This document shows positions 22,441 through 36,800 of a stretch of DNA of 64,000 nt, one piece after another. Numbering within the stretch: position 1 is the first letter of the stretch; each line of letters begins with the position of its first letter. The position numbers were made by a program, and so were the translations under genes. Source of the stretch: Arbacia lixula (Eukaryota > Echinodermata > Echinoidea > Arbacioida > Arbaciidae); assembly GCA_963669155.1 (NCBI GenBank), contig OZ022583.1, positions 11,473,116 through 11,537,115 on the forward strand, read 5' to 3'. The notes under the pieces are model-generated. The model was not told the origin of the DNA. It did not search any database and saw only the letters and a program-made list of their open reading frames with translations.

Positions 22441-22578
22441 GTTTGTAAGTTCCGCATGGCTTTACGCACGACTGATGACCTGTTCTTGGTGCCACATCAG
22501 ATTCTCAATGATTGGGGTATCTCATTAAAAGCTAGAACAGGTCACCGGTCATGCGTAAAGTCGTACGCAACTTACGTA
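22441..22578 (+). repeat. Inverted repeat around GCTTTACGCACGAC / GTCATGCGTAAAG
   Basis: GTAAGTTCCGCATGGCTTTACGC followed by GACCTGTTCT is inverse to AGAACAGGTCACCGGTCATGCGTAAAG followed by CGCAACTTAC. The arms are about 45 bp around a central spacer, typical of a foldback element. Confidence 0.65.
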
Positions 22579-22881
22579 CATCTTGGTGAACGAGGGTCCA
22601 ACTGGAGCTGATTAGCTGATGATGAAAAAAGCACCAGGAATGTTGATGACATTCAAATGGGCACACACATTGTGATACGTCGAGACTCCTCGGAAGTACG
22701 GTGTTTTTTTTTTGTTTTGGGGTTTTTTTTTGGTGCCTGGAACACAGAAAGGGCTACCCTGGTAAAATAAGACTCGATGAATAAATCAATCAATTAACAT
22801 TTGGGGAAATGGTGTATTATTAGACGGCCAGATTAGGTAAAGGAATATATAGCGCATGACGCTACATTTCCATTCAGATCA

Positions 22882-23360
22882 TTAAAGGTGAAGTCGACCC
22901 TGAAGTTAAGTTGGTTTTAACAAAAGCAGAAACATGAAAGGAACAGATTAGCGAGGGTTTGACAAAAATCCGTCAAAGGATCACAGAGTTATGAATTTTC
23001 ACATCTGCTATAAGTTGTGTACATTTTCCAAAAAAAAATGTGTGTTTTTTTCTCAATAGGATATGTACAATTTTACCTGTGCATTCGATATATCATTAGA
23101 CACATAGTTTTACACACATCTCTATGAAAAAGAGATGTATTTCTTCATCAAAATCCAGAAATAGGGCACTTTATGGAAACATACAGCAGACAACATATGG
23201 GAGAGCATGTCGTAAGTGGCGTCACATATTCAGAACTTGACAAAAATCATACCTCACTTATCCTTCGACGGATTTTCATCTAACCTTCACTTACATATTT
23301 CTTTCATGTGTCTGCTTTTATTGAAACCAACTCAATTTCAGGAAGGACTTTCCCTTTTAT
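22882..23360 (+). repeat. AAAGG-type foldback element, family A, copy 1
   Basis: The left arm (TTAAAGGTGAAGTCGACCCTGAAGTTAAGTTGGTTTTA) is inverse to the right arm (TGAAACCAACTCAATTTCAGGAAGGACTTTCCCTTT). Inner AGCGAGGGTTTGACAAAAATCCGTC pairs with GACGGATTTTCATCTAACCTTCACT. Same family as 51779-52289 and 58310-58798. Confidence 0.8.
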
Positions 23361-23639
23361 CAGTTGCTTTACTTTCAATGAACCAGTTTCGAACTCACCA
23401 TGCTCATAATTTAAATATCAAAGAATAATGAAAATTCTGACCGTTCAGATCTGAATAGAATACAAATCACTATTACAATGGGGGTGAAGGGAGGGGGGGG
23501 GGGGGGCAGGGACATATATATATATGTGGCAAAATGCAATTTTACTTTAAATTCTTATTGTCAAAACAATTATATTACGTTAGTGGCAATGTCGGAACAA
23601 TGTGTGACATAAGAAAATGTACATAACATGTTTATGAGA

Positions 23640-23905
23640 GTGTAAAATGTATGCGTATATACATGTGTATGTGTGTGTAAATGTGTGTGAATGTGTGTGT
23701 GTGTGTGTGTGTGTGGGTGTGTGAGAGTGTGTGTGATGTGTGGATGTGTGTGTGTGAGTGAATGTGTGCGTTTGTGTATGTGTGTGAATGTGTGTGTATG
23801 TGTGTGAGTGTGTGTGTGTGTGTGTGTGTGAATGTGTATGTGTGTGTATGTGTGTGTGAATGTGTGTATGTATGTGTATGCGTGTGTATGTGTGTGTGTG
23901 GGGGG
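23640..23905 (+). repeat. (TG)n-rich array ending in poly-G
   Basis: Alternating TG with GTGTATG and GTGAATG interruptions, then nine Gs at 23900-23908. It yields spurious Cys-Val reading frames. Confidence 0.9.
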
Positions 23906-24293
23906 GGGGTTCGCGATCGTCTTCTGCTTTTCTTCTTTCTCCTTCTTTTATTTTCCTCTCTTCTTCGCTGTCGTCCTTCTTCTCGTCTTCCTGCTCATTT
24001 TTACATTTTCTTCACATTTTTCTTCCATCTTTTGTCTTTCCCATTCTCTCCCTTTCCACCTCCCATTCATGAGGTCAATCTCAAAATCAATCTCTTTGTG
24101 TATAGGTAGACCCGAGGACAATTTGTTTACAAGTCAAACGCGTTTACCCCGAATTAATCATATTGACCCATCGTGACCGCATACCGCAGCCACCTTTTGT
24201 TCTATTCCTTCGTCTCATTAACTTGATCCGCGGACGAGACGATTCTCGTTCAAGAACGGCCGAATAAAGCAAATCCGTGAGATTGTGTATGTA

Positions 24294-24536
24294 CAGTCTA
24301 CTCCTGTTATACCGAGCCACGGATGCATGGTTTCGTTATAATTTTGCATTTCTCCCAGTCATGATTATTTCAAACAAACATAACTATAAAATATAATCAC
24401 TTCAAACAAACATGAATACAAGAATCTTTATCTAAAGCATGTGCACAGATATCTATTTGCTAATGTGATCAGTATATTTCGTTCTAACGAGGTAATTGGC
24501 TTGGTCCTGAGCGCGTCGTTAAAATGGAGGGGACTG
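24294..24536 (+). repeat. MITE with CAGTCTACTCC terminal inverted repeats
   Basis: The left terminus CAGTCTACTCCTGTTATACCGA matches the inverse of the right terminus (GTCGTTAAAATGGAGGGGACTG) at most positions. CAGT ends suggest a pogo/Tc1-like non-autonomous element. A TA precedes the left end, but a TA is not evident after the right end. Confidence 0.55.
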
Positions 24537-24739
24537 GTTTGTCAGAGCTGTCAAAACAAAGCTATTATCGCAAGAAGAATTAAGAAATAAAAGACATGCC
24601 AATGGTGTGAAGAATTGGAGCATAACGAAGGTGATTATAATTGATTGAGGCTGATTTTGATAATGATGTCTCCTAACGGTGGAAAGCTTTTTCGGGATTC
24701 CTTCCCGTCTACGACGCCAAAAGATGATGACTTATAAGG

Positions 24740-24905
24740 CCATGGCAGATGGAACGATCCGATCATGCAGTTATACGACTCTGCGACTGCGTTGCTGAAT
24801 CGCAGGACCCTGTCATTAGCTTTATGGAAGAAGGTGACGTCACATTTCCAGTCGACGGCCCTTGCGACTGCAGAATCCTGACAAAGTCGTGTCGTTTTCG
24901 GTGGA
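24740..24905 (+). repeat. Dispersed short inverted-repeat element, family E, copy 2
   Basis: CTCTGCGACTGCGTTGCTGAATCG, GAAGAAGGTGACGTCACATTTCC and CAGAATCCTGACAAAGTCGTGTCG match the copies at 10898 and 59228. Confidence 0.6.
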
Positions 24906-25685
24906 CTTAAGAGAACGATCTGATAGACACTAAGTCGACATAATAATGATAGAGATGGGGTAAGGAATAAGGGCAATGAGAAGAGGAGGCCGTGGAGGTG
25001 GAGGCGAAGGCAGAGGAGGAGGCCGATAATAAAGATAAGAAGTAGAAGAATATACATCATGAAAAAAAGGATGAGGAGAGAGTGTAAGAGAAGGAGAGGG
25101 GAGAAGGGGGGGGGGGTAAGGGAGAGAAGGAGTAGGTTCGAACGCCCAAATAAAGCAGTACAATATCGATCGATAATTCTAAACATGATAAAGAGATGTT
25201 GGAGGAAGCGACGATGACAGAAGAAAAAGAAGAACAAGAAGTTATAGATGATAATGATGATACTTAAGAAGAAGGAGGCGGTGAAATAACGGAGAAGAGG
25301 AAAGGGAGGAAGACGAGGAAGATGAGGAAGACAAAGAACACTTTGTAAAAGTTGGTTGAAAGGGTGAAGATGAGGGAGATAAGGGAGAAAATGGGTAGGA
25401 GAGGATGAATCTGTGTGTGTATTTGTGTGAGTGTATGTACGTTCATGATGTGTGTGTTTGTATGAATGTTTATATGTTCGTATGTTCGTGTGTGTGTGCG
25501 TGCGTGCATGGTACCCATGCCCAAACCTACTAAACCATCATTGTTTACACCCGACCCCCCCCCCCCCCCCCCCACTCTGTAAATCCTTCACGGCGACTCA
25601 TCCATCCATTATGTTTACCACCAACCCACGTACCTCTCTCTACCTCTCCTCCCTCCCCGTGCGTGACCCTCTCTCTACCTGTCCA

Positions 25686-25692
25686 TATAAAA
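25686..25692 (+). promoter_or_regulatory. TATA box, probable core promoter of the EGF/CUB gene
   Basis: TATAAAA at 25686-25692 lies about 190 bp upstream of the chosen start codon. A pyrimidine-rich stretch with TCTTAGACC about 30 bp downstream (25710-25720) would suit the transcription start. Confidence 0.5.
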
Positions 25693-25880
25693 CCCTCGCA
25701 CTCCGGTCGGTCTTAGACCAGTCACAACAAATCCTTACCCCGCTCCGCATGTCTACACAGAATCACTCACTCCAGGGCACGCACCACGCGAGACAGTCGG
25801 ACGAGTCGTGTTATTGTTATCTCTATCTATCTCTCTACTCATCCTGTCAGACAACGAAGCCTTGGATGCTTGCGGAGACA

Positions 25881-25986
25881 ATGGGGCCTGTGGCGCATGT
25901 TATTGGCGCTAAACGTCGCCGTGTTTTGTTGATGTTTGTTGCTCTCCTTGCGTTGAGCGTGGTGAGAAAAAGTTGCGCGCTGAATG
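25881..25986 (+). CDS. EGF/CUB gene exon 1: signal peptide
   Basis: Encodes GAKRRR, then [14 protein letters not shown], then KSCALN, a textbook n-, h- and c-region with likely cleavage after SCA. The donor ATG/GTAAGT leaves phase 1, as expected before extracellular modules. The frame stays open upstream to 25452, so longer in-frame starts at 25749 or 25866 are possible. Confidence 0.8.
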
Positions 25987-28379
25987 GTAAGTGATATAAC
26001 TCTTTCTCTGCCTGCGATGGTAGTCTGGAAGAAACATATTAAGTCACAAACTGTCCTAGCTTTGTCAGTTCGTATTCTGGAACTGTCTTAAGAAAAGAAA
26101 AACTATAAAGACAAAAACTGCAGCAATAGGACAATCACATTAGTGGATTGCACTGGACTTCAGTAGAAATTTAAGTAAATCTTAAATTCGTTTTCACAAT
26201 ACTACCACTGACTCCATATCGCCTTATGTTAATCACGTTAATGGTGTGTATTACCAATGCAGAAATGTCTCGACGGCGCATTACGAGTTGAGAGTAGCTG
26301 GTGATTCTCTGGTTTGCTAACGATAGTTTATACGATATTCATTCATTAGAGATACATTATGATGCACAGGGCTCTGTCTTATAAAGATTTGCGATTGGTC
26401 GCAACTTGACTTGTGAGTTATATACATCATAAGTTCTGTACATCAGAGGTAGGTGATTGGACTTGCGATCGACGGAAATCAATCGCAACTCTTCATAGGA
26501 CTGGTCCCTGCTCGCATCAAGTCCTACTGCAATGTATGCATACCATACGTATCATTATGAATGAGATGTGGTTGAAATAAGAGACGTCAGAACATAATGA
26601 TATGTATCATTGTGGGTAGAGAGAGATAGAGAAAAAAAATAGATAAAAAGAGAGGGGTGAAAATATGATCCTCTCGTTCTCAGAGGATGCACATTGTTCT
26701 CATTCTCTATCAGACAATAGTGATTCATAGTGTGAGATGTAATGCTTGAATGTATGCCTGAAATGACTGGGATGTATAGGTAGAGGGGTTGGTTTAGGGT
26801 GGGCGTTGAGGAGAGAAAGTGTTTACGCACAGAGAGATATTAAGTTTGGTATCGTCATTACCAATTAAACAGATTGATTTGATTTGAACGTTAATTTTCA
26901 TTTTAGAATGATATAGAGTGGCGACAGTTTGAGGGAACTCTGACATTATTCTAAAGACGAATGACACATTAACATCTTCGGAATGTAGCATTGGGGTGGT
27001 GGGGATGTGGGGGTGGGGTGGTGGGGATGTGGGGGTGGGGTGGGGGTGGAGAGGAGGTACCCCACACACACATATGACGAGTTTAAGACTTTTATTGTGC
27101 GGGACGTGTGAAGAGAATGCATCTTCTTATTTTGAGCAGCTCGCTCGTTCACCTCCTTGGTTCGAAAAAGTAAACAATAACATGCTTGTAGCCAGTCAGG
27201 TTTACAACACGACCTTGTAACAAACGCAAATACACACACGGAAACAAGTGACTAAAAAGGTTTTATTTGTCTCTGAAGAAAGGAGACACAACCTCGCAGA
27301 TTTTGACATTTTTGTTCACACCTTCGTAACCTTCAGAGGGTGACTGAAGTGACAGGGGAAGGTTATTTTTGCATAGAATAAAAAGATGGATGACATTATT
27401 TTTGTCAAGTCAACATCTTAGGATACTGAGCTCCATTGATGTTGTATTGCCCTTCCCGTGACCATTGATTTGCATCGAGGTCGGATTGAATATGGCTTTA
27501 AAGGGCATATACTGTACTGGGAAGGCAAAAAAGCCTTCAAAATGTAATTGTTAGCAATCTCCGTGCCAATGGCCTTAAATTCATGTAATGTCTATTTTAG
27601 AAACTTGCTGAAAGTTATTTTCCCTCAAATGATCTACATTTGGAGTAATGAGTGATTAAATCACAAAACCTCCAAATGTTCGGCCCGAACATTTTGAGGA
27701 TTTAATCATTAATCATTAATTACTTCATATGTGGATCATTTGGGGGCAAATAACTTTCAGCAAGCTTCTAAAATAGACAATACATGAATTTAAGACCATT
27801 GGCAAGAAGATTGCTAACAATTACATTTTGAAGGCTTTTTTGCCTTCCCAGTACAGTATATGCCCTTTAATGGGGTGACTAAACTCTGAATGAAATCTGA
27901 CCAAATGTTACTCTGTACGTATCTAGTGACCTTTAAGGTATAGGCCTACGGACATTGTTAGGGAATACGCATCGCATCCACCGCATCGAAGAGAAGACAT
28001 TTACCCTCTCAACCGCACAACTGTAGAGGACCGAACGAAAACAACACACCATTTCATCCCTTTTGATATTGAAGGACATTCTGAAAACCCCTCTTTTGTT
28101 TTTATTTCCGTCGCCGTGGTTTGAGGGTGCGAGGAATAATGAAAGTGATTAATAGGTAAGGATGAGACCAGACAATATGGAAACAAGATAAAAGTGTGTA
28201 GTTAATGTGCCGAATGTCCCTTTCTGCTCGCAGTACGAATAAACCTTGATTCACTTTCACTACATTAAAGGAGCATTGTTGGAGCAAGGTCACCGCTGAT
28301 GGAGCTGGGGGCACGTGCGCCAATAGACAGCATAGGTTTACATGTCATGAATAATAGTTAGCATAATAGTATTATGTGG

Positions 28380-28449
<70 letters not shown>

Positions 28450-30854
28450 TGTGTGTGTGTGTGTGTGGGGGGGGGGGGGATGGTGTGTGCACCTTGACAA
28501 GATATGTCTACATGAATAAGCATATGTTATGTGGAAGTTGAGAGAGTGTGTATGAGTGTGTGTTAGTGGAAGGGGGGGGGGGATTGGGGGCGTGTGCCCC
28601 TTGACAACATATGTCTGCATGTATAGGCATATATTATGTGGAAGTTGAGTGTGTTTGTGTGTGTGTGTGGGGGGGGGGGGTGCCCATTATGTCCGCGTGT
28701 GCCTCTTTTATGTCTACATGTATAAGCATGTATTATGTGGAAGTTGAGAGAGAATGTGTGGAGGATGGAAGGGGGTGGTTGTCGGGGTGGAGGCGAAGGG
28801 GGTAGTTGAGGGTTGGTAGTGAAAGGAGAAAATCATTTCATTTCGTGATGCGTGTTCCTGAAACAAAGCAAACAAATATCAAGTGTACTTTTTGCAGGTG
28901 CGATTTCTCTGCGCGTTTATGAGTTGAGGTCTTGGTACTCACATCCTTCGACTTAACGGGGCCCTTAGATACCACCTAAGACAACGTGTGCTAAGCAATG
29001 AAGTTGACCATGGGAAGATATCGACAAAGCTGATAGTTTACTAATATTTACATGAAAATCTACCTTCATAATAATTATCTATCAACATTTAGTCGTCCCC
29101 CTTCCTCCCTTCCTCAGCCGTGTAACGTCATACACTTGGATAATGTCTAGTCGAGCAAGACTAAAATATTCAACTTCCAATTTACTTTTGGTGCCAAGAT
29201 AACACTATACAAAGAAACGTGTTTTCTTCCAAAGTCAACAACTTTGTGACTATTGTGATAAAAGGAAACGTCTTCAAATGGTATCGTTTGGTATTTATAT
29301 ATATTTGGTCCTTGTAGACTCCATTTAAACAAAAACTGCTAACTTCACCATTACCCTCACACCTGAATTGTCAGGACTTGTATAAGAAATTCGTACGAAA
29401 ACAAATATTTTGAAGCGTTCGGCGTGATAGAGCTATAAATGTCAAAATAAGTTCATCCACAAAAATGGCTATAATGGAAGAAAATTGAGACTAAATGATC
29501 AGATGGTTGCAAGTAGAAAGGGCGATTAGGGACCTTACCTGCGTTCATTTGTATCTCACCTTGATTTAATTCCTTAATCCCTTCACACTAAAGGCACGAG
29601 GTAGAACGAAACCCGTCCCGTGAACGCCGTCACCACGGTCTAACTCTACAGAAGCTCTTGGAGTACGCAGTGCTTGAAACTATTTTATGAATGGAGTTGT
29701 CCGTGACGGTTTACAAGGCTGATGATGCCAAACATTCAACTTCTTTCCGCAACTTCCCTTCAACTTTCTCCGAGCTGCTTCTATGTTGTTTCTTCCTCTA
29801 TGCTTAATATCCTCGCTCAACTTAATCTCTAGGTTTGGTTTTCCTTTGCAAGTTAATACACGATACGCTTTATTCATTCAGGAGGTGTGAAGTGAGGTCA
29901 ATCTTAAACCGCCTTGATACCTCACACAAAATGTGCGGTCTTGCTAAGCGAGGTCATTTAAGGACATTCACCATGTTCACGATGATCTATTTTGCAAACG
30001 GTCATTGCTGCGTTCACGGAGTTCAAACTTTCGACATATCATTTTGAGGCGTCTTGTTCTTCTTGTTACTCACAACGAGGATTTTAAAGGCACAACTTGC
30101 TGTCAATCAATCACCGAGTCACGAGTCAACATTCAACATGACCAGAAATTGTCATCATATTATATGACATTCAATGGACAGCACTATTTTGTTTAAATCT
30201 TATGTTACCGTAAAGCGGGACGTGCATAAAAAAATGTGATTTAGAGCAACGATTTTGTCAATTGAAGGTAAAATCATAAATATAAACATTTTTATATAAA
30301 CGATTTGAAGATGCAGTGATAATTTCACCGCAATTTTGCTTTGAAAAGAACAAACACGACAAATGTAATAGATGTCACTTAACGACAAATTGGATTAATT
30401 TTGTGCAGACATTTATGCTCTTTCGTTTGAAGAATATCTAATAATTGATATCAACTTTTATATCCCTAACCACAGTTATACTTGGTTCCAAATGGGGAAA
30501 TAAGTATAACATTTGCTCAATCCGAATTTCTTCTTTCAGTCTTGAATGTATAATCTAGTATGAATAGGGAGATTAAGGAGCGCACATGACGCCAGGTGTA
30601 AAATGCCTTCCAACATGATGTATACACAATAGGTCATGCTTGATCTTCATCTACCCGGATTCATGTGTGCCTCAAAGAGTAAGTACATATATTTACTCGA
30701 CTTCGATTTAACATGTCAAACACACATACGGAGAGCAAAGGAGAGAGGGAGGGGGCACATAGGGAGATAGAGAGAGAAAGATAGACAGACGGAGAGAGAG
30801 GGGAGACATGGAGACAGAGGCATAGAAAGAGAGAGAGAGGTGGAGAGATAGAGA

Positions 30855-30897
<43 letters not shown>

Positions 30898-33800
30898 GTT
30901 TGCCCTGGTTAAACACCGGAAAGTCGGCAAGAATGGAGTATATGAGAAGTTTTGTCAATATGCTAATCGAGATTGTTGGTTTGTTTATCAGTAGAAAAAA
31001 AAGTGTGATGCGTCACACTCAGTCTGTAATTTCCTGCATGGTGTATGTTGTATTGAAAATATTTACAGACCGGCAATGTTACCAGTATCATATTCAGGAA
31101 ATATGTTGTATTCAACATCTGTAGAAAGTTTTCGGGTCTGCACTTGTTCGGGATTAATCATTTAAAAAAAAAAGATTTTTCAAAACAAGCTTAACATAAT
31201 GTTCATTGGAATAAGACATAGTAGACCAGTTTAAGTTCGTGGGAATTTTGATGATACAAACAATACTTTTACGACATTTTAAAGACTTGTCACCATGGTT
31301 GCGTAAGTAAGAACACATAACGGTAAATATCAACGCAGTATTTGAGGAATGATCTCCTGTCCATATACATGTATTTATTACATTTCATATATGTCAGTAA
31401 TGCCATCGTGTCTGATAAATGATACTGTTTTGGGCAGTACACCACTAGCGGAAAAGTGATTATACATTTTTTTTTGCTTGTTTTCATGTAATTACTTATG
31501 ACAGCCACTATCCTATATACTTCTTCATTATTTGATGTCAGACAATCCGGATTATGTCGGGTGTAGGATTATGCAATATAGTTGTCACTTCTTTTATGAA
31601 GCTGGTTGTGATGATGGTGATGATGATGATGATGAAGTTGGTGGTGATGATGATGATAATGAAGTTGGTGGTGATGATGATGATGATGATGCTGGTGATG
31701 ATCATGATCATGACAATGAAGATGGTGATGACGATGATAGTGTGGATGATGATGATGATGATGATATGATGATGTGAAAGATGATGGTGATGATGATGGT
31801 CATCATGATAATAATGATAATGTGGATGATGTTGATTATAATACTGATGTTGACGATAGTGATGATGGTGACGACGACGGCGACGACAACAAAGGGCAAT
31901 GGTGACGACAGAACAGGCCATGCACTGCGATCACACGAGTCTTGTTATGAAAGCAGTGGAAACAAAAAACACGGGGGGTCAGTGCGAATTAGCTCACACA
32001 TCACAGAAAAGAACCCCCGTGAATAACATAAGAGCCCCTGGGCAAATGTGTTTTGCCCAAAGGGTGTACCATCAAACATGACGGAAGGTGTTAATTTCAT
32101 GTAATAACCCCCTCTAATCCCTCTAATCATTATGTAATTGTGTGAAATACTAAACATAATCAAGGAGTTTCATTTCATGACATAGGGCTTGAAAATTAGC
32201 TTGGAAAATATGCCCACCTCCCTAATCATCATAATGATGATGTAAAATGCTTAACATAAAAAATGGTGTTTATTTCGTATTATCAGGCTTGAAAATAAAC
32301 CTCGCCAATAATTCCCTCTCTAATCATTCTTTAATTATGAAAAATGCATAACATAATAAAAGGTGTTTTTTTTTTTTAAATAACATCACGCTTGAAAAAT
32401 ATCCCCCGCAGATATTCCCCCCTCCCTAATCATTATAATAATGATGTAAAATGCTTAATATAATAAAAGGTGTTTATTTGATAACATCAGGCTGGAAAAT
32501 TAGCTATTTTTTAAAGATATTTTCCCCTCTCATCATTATATCATTATGGACTGTCACCGTGATTGTCGTTATCACACTTATCCCCCTTATTCCCTAACTG
32601 TCAATCAATGATGATAATACACCTGGTATACTTTAGACAAGGGTGGCTAGGTAAAGAACAATCCCTTCAGACAACGCTACCTGTTGGTCATTGTAGCGAT
32701 GGAGGTCAGTGAATTGTCCACATCATGCCCATTGTTCACCTCCACCTACCCCTCCCCCCTGCCCCCCTCCTCACCTCTATCTAGGCCCCTTTTCACCCGT
32801 CCTTGTCCCGTACCTGTTTTCTCAAAAGCGTCAATAGACCGTTCGCAGTTCTTAGAAGGATTATGGAAAAAGGGATTTTTGTATCGATTTGTTTAGAAGT
32901 CGCGCTCGATTCCAAACTATTGCGGTGATGATGTGATGGTGATTATTGAGGGGGTATTTTGACGGATAAGCTGGTCCGTCTACTAGGTCAGCGGTGCAAT
33001 GATAATCTGTTGGTGTGGGGTGTTACATCTTCTTGTAACTTAAATCTTACTTCGTGTTATCATGATGGCAAGATGTGGACATGAAAGGCTATAAATGAAG
33101 CGGTTATTTTACGTTGACCGAGTGGCAAACCGCCTAATTGTGTTCTATACAACTTTGTGTTACCATAGTGACTATTATGGAGTGAGTTGGGCTGAAGACG
33201 AAGCGGTTCTTTCATGTCGACCGCGCGGCAAACCATGTGGAAAACCGTCACACGGGATACAGAGGTGCCTCCGATATCACTCCGTCTGAATGATGGATTC
33301 ATGTCAATGTTCTAACATCTCTCGACATCCGCAAATGTAAATTAAGTCTCCCATGTTTCCACTGTTCTATATCAACCCATGTGAAATAATGTGTGTGTGG
33401 GGGGGGGGGGGGGGGGAGGGGTAGTTTGCCTATTATACACATGCCCCTTAAAACAAAATGGATCAACCCCGAGTGGCATCGCCTTTCAGTCATGTAGGTC
33501 ATTAATGTTAGTTTTCAGAAATTTCATATCAGTCCTCCTTCCTATATCATTGCATTTGGCAGTCCTGATGAACCAAGGCTGTATGAAACTGAGGTTTAAG
33601 AGGAACCAACGATGTAAGACGCATTAGATGCAATGAACATGCATGACAATGAAAGGGATTTACTCCTCAGGTTAGCGGTGTGAATAATTTTCTCCCTGAT
33701 AGACTTCATGTGTAAGATCGTAAACACTGGTAAACCGGAAATATTGGCGGCTGTCGGCTGCACCCTGTGGAGCGCAAGTTATAAGCAGATGATGAAAGGG

Positions 33801-36800
33801 GAAGACGAAGAAGATAATCATACTGATTATTTACGAATGATATGGAAAGAATCAGAAGGGATGGCTGGATGAGAAGGAAAGGAAGGATGGTGGTGGGGTG
33901 AAAAGGAGGAGAAAGACAACAAGGCAAAGAAGATGCGGATGGTGAAAAAGAAGATTCAGATGACAAAGAAGACTTTTTTTTTTTACTTTTCAAAGTAAAT
34001 CTTTATTAAGTCAATTTTTTACAATAATATATAATTCAATTTCAAACAAAAGCCACATTTGGGCAAAGCTTACACAAAATAAAAATTGTTCATAAAAAGA
34101 GTTTACATAATATTACAAATTAAAAGGGTTGTAACAAACACGACTCGTTCTAGTGCAATATATCAAAATCATAGCAAATACGGGAAAAATTATTTCCTTT
34201 AAAGGTACAAAAAAAAAGTTGAAAAGTTTGTCACTTTTCAACTCAGCAATTGTTCAACTGACAAACTTATAAACTAGAACATCAAATCAAATTAGATCAA
34301 CCATGTGAGGTTTGTATTATTGTCAAGGAAAAATATTGAATTGTTTTGGGACCATCGTTTTATGAAGGCACACAGGTTGTTTTGAAGTTTGTAAAACTCA
34401 AAGTCTAGAATGATTTTGTTTTTTATTCTGAGGGTCCAGATAGGTAGAGGGTCAACAAAATGAGATGTGCGATAAAGCCAGTAAAGTGTGCTCTTCAAAC
34501 TGATAATAAGGAAATTGGATAGGCGAACAGTCTCCCTGCAACGACCTCGTACACGCGGAATCAGAGTCCAATAAAGTTCAAAGTTCAGCTTAGCCGTGGG
34601 CAGCAGACGGGATAGGAGATGGTGAAGAAGGCCCAATGCAGGTTGGATGAGCGGGCACAGGAAGAGCAGATGAAGAGTTGTGCCTCTTTCGCCGCACCAT
34701 CCACATGATGAGGAAATGTTCGGATTCATGTGGTGAAGAACCGCTAATGAAGGCAGAACATTGTAGAGAAGTTTGAACTGGACGTCTCCATCTTTTTTGG
34801 AGGCTGGCACTTGATATATTTCGCTCCAAGCAACTCGACAAGAGGGTTCTAGAATGCCAATGTCATGCCAGTGTGTGACAGAAGATATTGGAAGAGAGTT
34901 TGTGGAGACGTTGAAGAGGTGATACAATCGCTTGGTGGATGTGATGAGAAAGTTCGTATTGTCATTGGCTTTGACAGTGTATGGAGACAAAATATTGGCA
35001 GCAAGATGATGAAGTGGAAAGCCAGAAAGTCGAAGTCCGTTGGAACAGAAGAACGCTGGAAAGTTGTTGGACAGTTTCTTATGCATCCAAGAGAGTTCAA
35101 GTTCAAGGAGGCGTACAGAAGGACGAAGAAGTGTGGTGAGAGTGATATTTTCAGCCGGAAGCCACTTGCCATTTGTAAGGTTGAGAAGATGCTTCACGAG
35201 TTTGATTCCGCGTGCAAAAAGTCGAGCAGGGAGAACCATAGTGCCATTCAAGTCACATGAAAGTAAAAGGGTGTAGTTTAAAGGAATATTTAACACATGG
35301 TTGACCGAGAAGGACGAACTTTCAATGTGTGCTCCGGAGGATCTCCAAGCACTCAGCACTTCGGAGTAAAAACAAGGCAAGCTCGTGTCATATTTTGGAT
35401 CTGTTTCAATGAGGAACAGCTGGAAATCAAAGTTGAGTCTTTTGTACTTCTTTAGGTTATAAGAACACAGAGCATATGCAGGATGAGAAGAAAGGTTCAA
35501 AAAGCGCTGAAGGAAGGCAAAACGAAATGCAAGAACGCGTGCTTGGAGACACACTAGACCAAGTCCACCTTTATTTGGTTCCTGATATAGAATCTGTTTT
35601 TTCAAAAGATGTCTTTTATTGGACCAGACGAAGTTGATAAGCATCTCTTGGAGTTCTGTCAATATCGACTTAGGGGGAGAAAGAGTGGCAAGATGGTGAA
35701 AGATTTTTGAGGCAGCTAATTGATTTGCTACGAGAATCTTGCCTTTCAATGAGAGACTATGTGTAATGGAGGTCCACCGCGTGAGAGTTTTGTTTAGTTT
35801 TTCTTTACACTTCATCCAGTTTTGATTTATGAATGTGTTGCTTGTACCAAGGTGAACCCCAAGAAATGTTAGTCCTTCATTATTCCACTTAAAGTGAAGA
35901 GGATTTTCACTCCGTCTGGACCAAGACCCTAGCCATAATCCTTGTGATTTCTCATGGTTAAGACAGGCATTTGATGAAGTACTGAAAATGTTATACACTC
36001 TTTCAATTGTGTCAAAACCGGAGTCAGAGCTAACAAAAATAGATATATCATCAGCATACGCTGATACAGACACTTTCGTTCCGGTGTTGGGCAAGGTAAA
36101 ACCAGAATCACAGAGGTTTTGTCTTGACAGATGTAGGAAGGGTTCTATGGCGATTGAATATAACAGACCAGACATAGGACAACCTTGACGAATGCCTTTA
36201 CGAAAGGGAAAAGGTGCGGATAGAGATCTGCACACCTTAACAAGACCCTCAGCATTTTTGTACAAGAGTTTTACACATGAGATAAAGAAGTCTCCGATAC
36301 CCATGGCCTTCATTGTGCTGAACAGATAGTGGTGGTCAACGTTATCAAAGGCCTTCTTCTGATCTAGATTAACAATAGCAAGAGGGAAGTTATTGCAATT
36401 TGCAAAGTGAATTACATCTCTTATCAAGATAATATTGTCGTATATTGTTCTACCAGGTACACAGTACGACTGGTCATGATGAATGATATCGCCAATACAC
36501 AGTTTAAGTCTGTTTGCAAGTGCCTTAGCAAAAATTTTGTAGTCGTTGTTGAGAAGGGATACAGGGCGCCAATTTGCAATGTCTGCCGGATCCCCTTTCT
36601 TTGGAATGAGGGTAATAACCGCCTTATGAAAGGAGTTTGGAAGATTCCCAGATGTAATGGCATATTGCAGAACAGAAAGGAGATCATTTTTAAGGAGCGG
36701 CCAAAAAGTGAGGTAAAATTCAGAAGACAGGCCATCCAAACCTGGAGACTTGTTATTTCCAAGCTGTTTTACAGCAGTGGTAATTTCATCAAGTGTCAAA

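Larger units (their letters stand above)
14465..25685. other. 3' UTR and intergenic stretch between the two genes
   Basis: No further exon is supported. The UTR of the ZNRF3-like gene begins here; AATAAA occurs at 18536-18541 and 18834-18839, but which site is used cannot be told. The rest is AT-rich DNA with foldback elements (15917, 16506, 17323, 22441, 22882, 24294, 24740), a tandem repeat (18785-19240), an (AATG)n array (21930-22110) and a (TG)n array (23640-23905). Confidence 0.6.

Noticed and set aside
25452-25880. In-frame extension upstream of the chosen start of the EGF/CUB gene
   Set aside because: It reads through GT and poly-C tracts and lacks a credible start context; a hydrophobic signal right after the 25881 ATG fits better. 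The 25749 and 25866 ATGs remain possible.
28380-28800. Regular repeats that could suggest a CRISPR array
   Set aside because: Units are long, G-rich and degenerate, with no spacer/repeat alternation; a eukaryotic minisatellite.
29680-29877. 65-codon minus-strand frame, Lys/Arg-rich
   Set aside because: Within a 19 kb intron, no recognisable family, no flanking exons or promoter; chance opening.
31538-31921. Asp-, Met- and His/Ile-rich frames
   Set aside because: Direct products of the (GAT)n array.
34865-36188. Plus-strand frames of 60-130 codons opposite the Tx1 ORF2
   Set aside because: Antisense shadows of the LINE coding strand.
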